From assembly GCA_029264655.1 (NCBI GenBank), contig JARHZY010000143.1:1-5503 (forward strand): a stretch of 5,503 nucleotides of DNA. Direction: 5' to 3'. Origin of the DNA: Helicobacter sp. (GTDB lineage: Bacteria > Campylobacterota > Campylobacteria > Campylobacterales > Helicobacteraceae). Below are positions 1 to 5,503 of the stretch, piece by piece. The notes beneath the pieces were generated by a model. It worked only from the letters and a program-made list of their open reading frames with translations, searched no databases and was not told the origin of the DNA. A program made the position numbers and the translations under genes. How positions within the stretch are numbered: position 1 is the first letter of the stretch; each line of letters starts with the position of its first letter.

Positions 1-475
1 TTTCTTTAAAAGTTTTACTGTATCTATCCCCATCAAACTCAATACTTCTGTATTCTATAATCTCTGCTTTAGCATTAGTGATAAAAGAGATATATTTATC
101 TCTTTGTTTATCATGTTTAATACCTGCACATAAAGGCTTCAGTGCTTCATCATACCAAATCACTTCTAGATTTTCTTCTTTGATGATTCTTAATGCTACT
201 TCTGTTGTTAGATATTCTTTGATGTCTTTTCCATCGTATTTTTTTTGTTTATAATTCATCTGTAACATTTTATCAATGGCTTCTTTTTCATTATCAAAAG
301 AATAGCTAAGTTCAACACCTCCCCTTTCTCCAATATAAAGAGCTTCGTATTTATCATTAGCATGGTCAAACCACATAGTAAGATGATATTCTCCTGCATG
401 CTTATAAGAAGGATACCAATCTGTATCAATCAACTTTTCTTCTTTTATAATTAGTTCTGCTTGTTCTCTTGTCAT
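1..475 (-). CDS. Partial gene, immunity-like protein with two tandem repeats of one domain (C-terminus off the left edge)
   Basis: An open frame of 158 codons begins at ATG 475 and runs off the left edge with no stop. The start is set by AAGGAG five bases upstream. The product is acidic, soluble and has no signal peptide or membrane segment. Residues about 4-71 and 92-157 look like two copies of one domain. Each begins E-x-A followed by IIKEE (9-13; 97-101), then Leu (15; 103), WY (20-21; 107-108), DKY (41-43; 126-128) and FD (60-61; 147-148). The first copy contains an IGERGG strand (48-53) and then an EKEAI helix. This layout (amphipathic helix, strands, ER-G/A turn, acidic helix) recalls small polymorphic-toxin immunity proteins, possibly the Imm59 group. 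That assignment is from memory and tentative. The gene lies directly downstream, on the same strand, of a fragment with an HNH-toxin-like motif, which fits an immunity role. It is reliable as a gene; the function is inferred. Confidence 0.85.
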   Translation of the reverse strand, partial: MTREQAELIIKEEKLIDTDWYPSYKHAGEYHLTMWFDHANDKYEALYIGERGGVELSYSFDNEKEAIDKMLQMNYKQKKYDGKDIKEYLTTEVALRIIKEENLEVIWYDEALKPLCAGIKHDKQRDKYISFITNAKAEIIEYRSIEFDGDRYSKTFKE

Positions 476-480
476 TGTTA

Positions 481-486
481 CTCCTT
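481..486 (-). promoter_or_regulatory. Ribosome binding site of the immunity-like gene
   Basis: The minus strand reads AAGGAG then TAACA before ATG 475. This is a near-perfect Shine-Dalgarno sequence with a five-base spacer, which decides the start and argues that this gene is still expressed. Confidence 0.75.
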
Positions 487-519
487 TATTATGTAGATTG
501 CATAGTTAAGTATATTAAT

Positions 520-525
520 ATTATA
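520..525 (-). promoter_or_regulatory. Possible -10 element for the immunity-like gene
   Basis: The minus strand has an exact TATAAT about 45 bases upstream of the start codon. Epsilonproteobacterial sigma-70 promoters depend mainly on an extended -10 and have no clear -35, so the placement is plausible. The stretch is so AT-rich that a chance match is likely. It would let the immunity-like gene be expressed independently of the fragment upstream. Confidence 0.3.
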
Positions 526-604
526 TTATCAAATTAAGGATTAATTTTTAGTAATGATACCATAAATATAGCATTATCATCAAATAAATAGTGTTTAATC
601 ATTG

Positions 605-856
605 TTAATAAGCCGCTTTTTTATACACCATTGCATCACCTATGGCATTTCCATTGAAAAATAAATCTAAGAGTTTGCTAAAGCTATTTCTTTGTCTTCT
701 TGGTATTATATGATGAGTTTTTATATCGACAGAATACCCACCTTTTACTAGCTTGTCTTGAAGCGATATAAGCATACTTAAAATGTTTGAAAGTAAAATT
801 TGCCTTTTAGAAAAATAATGAATAATTTCTTTTCTAGTGTTTTTATATGAGATAAA
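605..856 (-). pseudogene. Fragment resembling the C-terminal tip of an HNH-type nuclease toxin
   Basis: This minus-strand frame is open from a stop at 857-859 to TAA at 605-607. The first ATG (775) would give 56 residues but has no ribosome binding site, so this looks like the 3' end of a longer, now broken gene. The clearest part is VDIKTHHIIPRR (residues 16-27 counted from ATG 775). A basic, paired-histidine HHIIPR motif is typical of the start of HNH/endonuclease VII-type toxin tips (AHH, GHH and similar). The rest reads SFSKLLDLFFNGNAIGDAMVY and then KKAAY and stop. The downstream histidine expected in an active HNH fold is not seen, so the fragment is probably inactive or frameshifted. 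The upstream part of this frame (776-856) may not belong to the gene. Its position just before an immunity-like gene on the same strand supports the reading. A chance open frame remains possible. Confidence 0.35.
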
Positions 857-923
857 TTATTAAGGTTTAATATCGCTTTAATATTTGTTTGGTTATTCTG
901 CATTGCTTTTCTTGTTATAATTG

Positions 924-939
924 AAAACCATTTGGTTTT
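924..939. repeat. Short perfect inverted repeat AAAACCA-TT-TGGTTTT
   Basis: Seven-base arms are separated by two bases. The stem is AT-rich and there is no strong T-run on the minus strand, so it is not a convincing terminator there. Read on the plus strand, the right arm ends in four T. It may be no more than chance in AT-rich DNA. Confidence 0.3.
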
Positions 940-1023
940 ATAAGATATTTTACAATAAGGATTTTTGCTACTCACTTTTTCATTAAAAAACTTTGTTATG
1001 CAGAGAATATATCAAAGTATATT

Positions 1024-1045
1024 GCATATGAAAATCATATCATGC
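1024..1045 (-). terminator. Weak hairpin just downstream of the DUF502 gene, possible transcript 3' end
   Basis: GCATATGA and TCATATCATGC can pair around an AAA loop as two four-base-pair blocks with a three-base bulge. The hairpin lies 22 to 44 bases past the DUF502 stop codon, where the operon should end. It lacks a GC-rich stem and a proper U-tract, so intrinsic termination is only possible, not shown. Confidence 0.2.
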
Positions 1046-1067
1046 GATTTTTATATTTTTATAGATT

Positions 1068-1652
1068 CTATTTCATACCAAATGATACAACTTTTTTTAA
1101 CCCATCACTAACACTCATGCTTGATTTTTTAATTTTATCTTTATGGATACGCAATAAAAGCCCTGAAGTTGGTGGAGTAAGTGGGCAAAATACCCAAAAA
1201 TACTCTTCCTCTTCCTTTGTAATAAACCCCAGAATCTCACCTTCACCAATAGTAACATATGCAACTCCCAAATATTTATCTTTTGAGTTTCCTCCTATCA
1301 TACTCACTAAATCCTTAATGGTATAATATATACTCCCTATAATTGGAATCTTAGACACCACCCATTCACTTAATTTAATGAAAATCGCATTTTGTCGTTT
1401 TTCAAATTTATAGCCAATATAAAAAATAATAGCAAGCATAAAAAAGATTAAGCCAATACTTACAACAATGCTTGGAATTGTGGTATCAAAATCTTCATTG
1501 GCAATCTTTGTAACAAAAAAATGCACTATATCTAATATGAGATTCCATATACTCTCTAAGATTCCAAATAGAAAGAAAAGTAGCCATACTATCACTGCAA
1601 AGGGCAATATCACCATAATCCCTTTACCAAAAATACGAAACACTACTGACAT
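1068..1652 (-). CDS. DUF502 family integral membrane protein
   Basis: This is a complete gene of 194 residues, close to the usual length of about 200 for DUF502. It starts at ATG 1652 behind AAAGGA with a five-base spacer. Two hydrophobic segments, about residues 11-32 and 60-82, form an N-terminal membrane anchor with the region between them (NEDFDTT) outside or in the periplasm. Family signatures follow in order: KIPIIGSIYYTIKDL (101-115), a strand-rich part with LGVAYVTIGEGEILGFIT (128-145), CPLTPPTSGLLLRI (156-169, the conserved P-T-P-P-T-S-G turn), and SMSVSDGLKKVVSFG (178-192, the conserved M-S-V-x-(D/E)-(A/G)-(L/M)-K element). The biochemical role of bacterial DUF502 proteins is not known; plant homologues are the membrane proteins COV1/LCV. 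It lies 54 bases behind rnr on the same strand, so it is probably the last gene of the run. Family membership is firm; function is unknown. Confidence 0.92.
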   Translation of the reverse strand: MSVVFRIFGKGIMVILPFAVIVWLLFFLFGILESIWNLILDIVHFFVTKIANEDFDTTIPSIVVSIGLIFFMLAIIFYIGYKFEKRQNAIFIKLSEWVVSKIPIIGSIYYTIKDLVSMIGGNSKDKYLGVAYVTIGEGEILGFITKEEEEYFWVFCPLTPPTSGLLLRIHKDKIKKSSMSVSDGLKKVVSFGMK

Positions 1653-1657
1653 ATCTA

Positions 1658-1663
1658 TCCTTT
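1658..1663 (-). promoter_or_regulatory. Ribosome binding site of the DUF502 gene
   Basis: The minus strand reads AAAGGA then TAGAT before ATG 1652. This is a good Shine-Dalgarno match at normal distance and fixes the start. Confidence 0.7.
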
Positions 1664-1671
1664 CATTTTAT

Positions 1672-1677
1672 ATTATA
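1672..1677 (-). promoter_or_regulatory. TATAAT in the rnr/DUF502 gap, possible internal promoter
   Basis: An exact TATAAT on the minus strand lies 19 bases upstream of the DUF502 start. The start of transcription would fall at or inside the ribosome binding site, so a useful leader would hardly exist. A chance match in the AT-rich 54-base gap is more likely. Confidence 0.12.
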
Positions 1678-1706
1678 TTTATTTTCATTAGTTTTTTAGT
1701 TGGCAT

Positions 1707-4025
1707 TTATTCCAAAGTATCGTATGAAGTTTTGGGGATAAATACTGCTCGCAAACTCATAGCATTAAAATCGACACCAACAACTTGAATTTGTATAATC
1801 ATTGGCGTATTTATCATAGAATCTTTATCATCAATTATTACATTGCAATACCCAACTCTATGTAAAGGATAACCATATACCATTCCCTTGTGCCTATGAG
1901 TAACTAATGCTTCATCATCAAAAGGCAATATACGCTGCGCATAACGCAACATTTTTAATCGTTTATAATAAGATTCTATAGAATCAAATTGCTTTTCTCT
2001 TTTATTAATGTGTGGTAATACTTTTTTTGCCTCACGCATAATAAATTGCATGGCTTTAAAATTGTGCTGTAAATGTGCGGTAATAAGACGATGCACAATC
2101 AAATCACTATAACGGCGAATTGGTGAAGTAAAATGTGTATAAAGTGGAAAACCAAGCCCAAAATGCCCAATACTATGTGCCATATAATTAGCTTTAGCAA
2201 AATGCCGCACAATACAAAAATCAACAATATGTCTTTGTTGCTTTTTTGTTGCTTCTTTTTGTATAGCATGTAAGAACATAAGCATTTTTGTGCTTTCATC
2301 TATACGCACTGCTTGCTTAGTGGGATAATGCCTTTTAAGAGTAAAGGGTGTAGTATGAAAATCCATTTTAGCAAGCAAATGTATAAGATGTTTAAAATCA
2401 CGCTTATTTGGATACGCATGGTTACGATAGATTCCATGTTGTATAGTATTGTGAAGATAATTCGCACTTGCTTGATTGGCAAGCAACATTGCCTCTTCTA
2501 TAAGCATATGGGCTTTATCTTTAGTTTGTGTGCTTACATGCCGTATATCATCATCACGATCAAGTGCAATATGGAAATCTTGCAACATTAATTCAACACC
2601 TTGTTGCATACGTTTTTTATGTAATATGCACGCAAGTTTTGAAAAGGCAAAAAGCCAAGCATATATTGCTTTATGTTGTTTTGCCAGTATTGTGTGGTTT
2701 GGGTTTTCTAAAAAATGTGCAACTTGTTCATAATGTAATGAAGCTTGTGAGCAAATAATAGCTTGAAAAATTTGTGCTTGTAATATATTTGCAGTGCGTC
2801 TGTGCAATCTCAATGCCCATACAAGTGCCAATCTCTTTTTATGTGGTTTTAGTGAGCATGCATCTGCACTAAGAGTTGGCGGTAACATTGGAAATACTTG
2901 ATTAGGAAAATAAAGACTCATTGCATTATATTGTGCTTCTTTATCTAAAGTGCTTCCCAAAGGCACATAATTACTCACATCAGCAATTGCAACATAAAGC
3001 ACACTTTCCTTAGAATCATAATAAATTGCATCATCATGATCTTTTGCACCAACTGGATCAATGGTGCAAAAAGGCATATGTGTAATATCATAACGCAATG
3101 TCGTATCAAAAGGTTTTTTTGATCGTAAAGATGGCAACATAACACCCTTTACACCATTAAAACTTCGTGCAAGATTCTTTGCTTCATCAAGTGCTTTGTC
3201 GCTAAATGCTATTGGTTCATAATGGCATACATATAAAGCAATTGCTTTATCATGCTTTCCTTGCAAAAGATTTCCTAACACAGCAGTAATCTCATTATAT
3301 TCATTGACTACAAGGAGTGTCATTTTTGGCAATGCTTTTAATGCCTTTTGTGTTGCTTTGACTGGAATGATTGTATTATTATCGAGTGTGCGGACTACAG
3401 CAATTTGCTTACATTCTGTAACTACGCAAATATGTTTTATTTGTGCATTTTTTGTATGAGATTGCATAGTTTTATTGTCTATGGAGTTGCCTACTTGTTT
3501 ATTTTTCATATAATATGTTTTTGCATAAGTAAGATTGTTTTGTATAACAACATGTAAGCTATGTTGATAATGTAATTGTAAAGGCAAGATTTTTTGATAT
3601 TGTTGTATTGAAATTTTTTGGGGTTTAGTATGGTTTTTTGGAATCTTTACAAGCAATATATCATTTACGCAAAGTGGTTCTTTTGCAAATAATGCAACAC
3701 TACAATAAAGTGGCTTTGTCTTATATGCTAAATTTTTATTATCCTGTTTCTTTGGCGGTATAAAAAAAGATTCTATAAGCATAAGTTTATAATATATGTT
3801 TTTCTTTATTTTGATAGATTCTTCTATCTGTGCAATAGTCATAAATTTTACTCTATTTGCTAAAGCATAAGTTTGTTTGGTGTGCTTATAAAGTAATGCT
3901 TTATTGCAAGCTTGCAGTAATTGTTTTATAGGCGGTTGTTTTACCTTAGTAAAGGTTTTACTTAAAGCATGTAAATAAGCAAGTATGCTTGCATATTCTT
4001 TATATGTTTGATTGTCTATTGACAA
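1707..4025 (-). CDS. rnr: Ribonuclease R (RNB-family 3'-to-5' exoribonuclease)
   Basis: This cytoplasmic enzyme degrades RNA processively from the 3' end, including structured and damaged RNA. It has 772 residues. The RNB catalytic domain is unmistakable: TIDPVGAKDHDDAI (321-334) with the metal-binding aspartates D323, D329, D331 and D332, AIADVSNYV (346-354), FPMLPPTLSADACSL (378-392), and HFTSPIRRYSDLIVHR (631-646) with the conserved SPIRRY arginines. The first 320 residues are far more diverged and rich in Lys, Gln and His. Residues 1-60 resemble the N-terminal winged-helix region, and cold-shock OB folds are expected at about 100-300 but are hard to see. The C-terminus (about 703-763) looks like a degenerate S1 barrel, with no basic tail after it. 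The start is TTG 4025, the first codon after an in-frame TAA at 4026-4028, with GGAG eight bases upstream. The next candidate, ATG at codon 62, would cut the winged-helix part. It overlaps nrdA by 10 bases. Confidence 0.95.
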   Translation of the reverse strand: MSIDNQTYKEYASILAYLHALSKTFTKVKQPPIKQLLQACNKALLYKHTKQTYALANRVKFMTIAQIEESIKIKKNIYYKLMLIESFFIPPKKQDNKNLAYKTKPLYCSVALFAKEPLCVNDILLVKIPKNHTKPQKISIQQYQKILPLQLHYQHSLHVVIQNNLTYAKTYYMKNKQVGNSIDNKTMQSHTKNAQIKHICVVTECKQIAVVRTLDNNTIIPVKATQKALKALPKMTLLVVNEYNEITAVLGNLLQGKHDKAIALYVCHYEPIAFSDKALDEAKNLARSFNGVKGVMLPSLRSKKPFDTTLRYDITHMPFCTIDPVGAKDHDDAIYYDSKESVLYVAIADVSNYVPLGSTLDKEAQYNAMSLYFPNQVFPMLPPTLSADACSLKPHKKRLALVWALRLHRRTANILQAQIFQAIICSQASLHYEQVAHFLENPNHTILAKQHKAIYAWLFAFSKLACILHKKRMQQGVELMLQDFHIALDRDDDIRHVSTQTKDKAHMLIEEAMLLANQASANYLHNTIQHGIYRNHAYPNKRDFKHLIHLLAKMDFHTTPFTLKRHYPTKQAVRIDESTKMLMFLHAIQKEATKKQQRHIVDFCIVRHFAKANYMAHSIGHFGLGFPLYTHFTSPIRRYSDLIVHRLITAHLQHNFKAMQFIMREAKKVLPHINKREKQFDSIESYYKRLKMLRYAQRILPFDDEALVTHRHKGMVYGYPLHRVGYCNVIIDDKDSMINTPMIIQIQVVGVDFNAMSLRAVFIPKTSYDTLE

Positions 4026-5503
4026 TTAATACACTCCATGCTTCTATCCATAATGCCATCATTTGCTTCTTTGCTTTGTGAGCGTAAATAATAAGTAGAT
4101 TTTAAACCTAAACTCCATGCTAACATATAAATATCATGCAATTCTTTACCGCTAATAGAATGCCGCACAAATATATTCAAACTTTGCCCTTGATCAATCC
4201 ATTTTTGACGAATAGCTGCTGCACGCACAATATCATGTTGGTTTATTGAGTATGCTGAAGGATAAAAATGTATGGTCTCAAGGGTAAGATTTGGCACAAC
4301 AGACTTAATCATACCGCTTAAGTTTTCTTCAAGCCATATTTGTTGGTAAATTGGCTCAATTGTTTGGGTTGTCCCAACAAGTATGCTAATAGAGCTTGTT
4401 GGTGCAATTGCCATAAGATAGCCATTGCGTATGCCTTGATCTTGCACTATTGCACGCAATGCTTCCCAGTCATAATGGAATTTTCTTTCTAAAATTTCTT
4501 TTGCCTTTTTATTGGCTTTATCTATTGGAAAAATACCCTTACTCCAATTTGATCCTTGATATGTTGGATATGTGCCTCTTTCTTTTGCAAGTGCTGCACT
4601 TGCTTTAATAGCGTTATAACTAATTGCTTCCATAATAGTATCTATAGTTGTAAAATGTTCTTTACTGCCCCATGATATAAACTTTGTAGCAAGCAATTCT
4701 GCTTCTCCCATAACACCTAGTCCTATTGCTCTATTTGCCATATTTGTTACTTTTACCTTTCGGCTAGGATAAAAGTTTAAATCAATCACATTATCAAGCA
4801 TGCGTATAGCAACAGGCACAATGCGTTCAATATCTTCATGAGTATGGATACGACTTAGATTAATACTTGCAAGATTACATACAGCTGTTTGCCCGCCTTT
4901 TTGCACTCTTTGCGTGCTAAATATTTGCTTACCATACAACGAATCTATACTTGTTAGCTTATTTGCCTTTTTTGTAACACCGCTATCGATGCAAACCTCA
5001 TCAAACTCTTCAAAATATTTTTTTTCACCATCAAAAAATTCAACTTCAACTTCATAATGGCTTGGTTCTGTATTCTGAAAAATTTCAGTGCAAAGATTAC
5101 TACTGCGAATAATACCATTATGTGCATTTGGATTTGCTCTATTTGCATTATCTTTATAGCAAAGAAAGGGTAAGCCCGATTCAAAACAACTATTTAAAAT
5201 CTTCTTCCATAAATCTTTTGCTGATACGCTTGTAACTACCATATCGGGTATATTTTCTAGCTCTTCATATCGTTGTTTAAAAGCATCTCCATAAAGATTT
5301 GTAAGCTCACGGCATCTATAGGGATCAAACAAACTCCATTGCTTATCTGCTAACACGCGTTCCATAAAAAGATCACAAATCCAAAGTGCAGGAAATAAAT
5401 CATGTGTTCTGCGTCTCTCTTCACCACTATTTTTACGCAAGTCAATAAAATCCCCGACATCATTATGCCATATCTCAATATAAGTAGCAATAGCACCTTT
5501 GCG
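4016..5503 (-). CDS. nrdA: Ribonucleoside-diphosphate reductase, class I large (alpha) subunit, C-terminal part; 5' end off the right edge
   Basis: NrdA with NrdB reduces ribonucleoside diphosphates to deoxyribonucleotides in the cytoplasm. The frame is open from the right edge to TAG 4016, giving 495 visible residues; full-length proteins have roughly 790, so the N-terminal third is outside. The TTG at 5440 is not the start, because homology continues upstream (RKGAIATYIEIWHNDVGDF). Residues are counted from the right edge. SNLCTEI (135-141) holds the radical cysteine C138 and E140, matching E. coli C439 and E441. TAVCNLASINLSRI (206-219) holds C209, matching C462. MAIAPTSSISILVGTTQTIEP (364-384) is the core barrel loop. 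Y471-Y472 in KSTYYLRS match the radical-transfer tyrosines Y730/Y731. The C-terminal CINC (491-494) is the redox pair that re-reduces the active site. The partner cysteine matching C225 lies beyond the edge. About 70 residues separate C138 and C209, far more than in E. coli and as I recall in Helicobacter NrdA. Its last codons overlap rnr. Confidence 0.96.
   Translation of the reverse strand, partial: RKGAIATYIEIWHNDVGDFIDLRKNSGEERRRTHDLFPALWICDLFMERVLADKQWSLFDPYRCRELTNLYGDAFKQRYEELENIPDMVVTSVSAKDLWKKILNSCFESGLPFLCYKDNANRANPNAHNGIIRSSNLCTEIFQNTEPSHYEVEVEFFDGEKKYFEEFDEVCIDSGVTKKANKLTSIDSLYGKQIFSTQRVQKGGQTAVCNLASINLSRIHTHEDIERIVPVAIRMLDNVIDLNFYPSRKVKVTNMANRAIGLGVMGEAELLATKFISWGSKEHFTTIDTIMEAISYNAIKASAALAKERGTYPTYQGSNWSKGIFPIDKANKKAKEILERKFHYDWEALRAIVQDQGIRNGYLMAIAPTSSISILVGTTQTIEPIYQQIWLEENLSGMIKSVVPNLTLETIHFYPSAYSINQHDIVRAAAIRQKWIDQGQSLNIFVRHSISGKELHDIYMLAWSLGLKSTYYLRSQSKEANDGIMDRSMECINCQ
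4034..4037 (-). promoter_or_regulatory. Ribosome binding site of rnr, inside the end of nrdA
   Basis: GGAG is formed by the Met-Glu codons of the nrdA tail (MECINCQ) and lies eight bases before TTG 4025. It supports the unusual TTG start, and a ribosome finishing nrdA would terminate only a few bases past this start. Confidence 0.55.

Larger units (their letters stand above)
857..1067. other. Stretch without a supported gene between the DUF502 gene and the toxin-like fragment
   Basis: The only frame of any length here is on the minus strand from GTG 975 to TAA 778 (65 codons). It has no Shine-Dalgarno sequence, and its product, rich in Lys, Asn and Phe, resembles nothing I know. It could be an earlier segment of the same broken gene as the 605-856 fragment, displaced by frameshifts, because the two frames overlap between 778 and 856. 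Otherwise the stretch holds two weak inverted repeats, listed separately. Confidence 0.4.

Noticed and set aside
553..580. ATGATA...TATCAT inverted repeat upstream of the immunity-like gene
   Set aside because: Six-base AT-rich arms with a 16-base loop are expected by chance here and do not make a credible operator or terminator.
778..975. Minus-strand open frame of 65 codons starting at GTG
   Set aside because: There is no ribosome binding site and no recognisable family, and it overlaps the toxin-like frame in another phase. At best it is debris of the same broken gene.
1042..1788. Two plus-strand open frames opposite the DUF502 gene
   Set aside because: They are antisense shadows of a well-supported membrane protein gene and show no family motifs or start signals.
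2099..3557. Several short frames on both strands across the RNase R region
   Set aside because: All lie within the RNase R coding sequence, whose catalytic motifs are canonical; the frames are chance openings.
1063..3777. Word AGATTCTAT at 1063, 1971 and 3768, the second forming the palindrome GATTCTATAGAATC
   Set aside because: The second and third copies lie inside rnr and encode Ile-Glu-Ser; the first lies at the very end of the DUF502 gene. Spacing is irregular and the word is AT-rich, so a regulatory repeat is not supported.
4954..5184. Minus-strand frame of 76 codons inside nrdA
   Set aside because: It overlaps the active-site part of NrdA in another frame and has no independent support.

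Overview
The window looks like a piece of chromosome from an epsilonproteobacterium, most likely a Helicobacter (enterohepatic type). The basis is very AT-rich DNA, a ribonucleotide reductase large subunit whose C-terminal half reads like the Helicobacter/Campylobacter NrdA (SNLCTEI, CNLASINLSRIH, IAPTSSISILVGTTQTIEPI, C-terminal CINCQ), and a diverged RNase R of Helicobacter style. Genus is inferred from remembered family sequences, not from a search. All convincing genes are on the minus strand, so the biological order runs from right to left.

Right and centre (about 5503 to 1068) is a compact housekeeping run. It holds the 3' part of nrdA (its 5' end is beyond the right edge), then rnr (RNase R), then a DUF502 membrane protein. 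rnr starts at a TTG codon inside the last codons of nrdA, with a 10-base overlap and its Shine-Dalgarno sequence inside nrdA, so the two are almost certainly co-transcribed and perhaps translationally coupled. DUF502 follows after 54 bases with its own good ribosome binding site. The three genes do not form one pathway: they make dNTPs, degrade structured RNA, and encode a membrane protein of unknown role.

Left (1067 to 1) is different in character. After the DUF502 stop comes about 460 bases without an intact gene. In it lies a short minus-strand reading frame (605-856) with no credible start, carrying a THHIIPRR motif like the first part of HNH-type nuclease toxin tips. It is followed, 129 bases downstream, by an intact-looking gene (475 to beyond the left edge) with a strong ribosome binding site. 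That product resembles a polymorphic-toxin immunity protein, perhaps of the Imm59 type, and appears to be an internal tandem duplication of one domain. The best reading is a decayed toxin tip with a retained immunity gene next to a conserved operon. This is the only accessory-like part of the window and the least certain. I saw no tRNA, rRNA, CRISPR array, insertion sequence or riboswitch.
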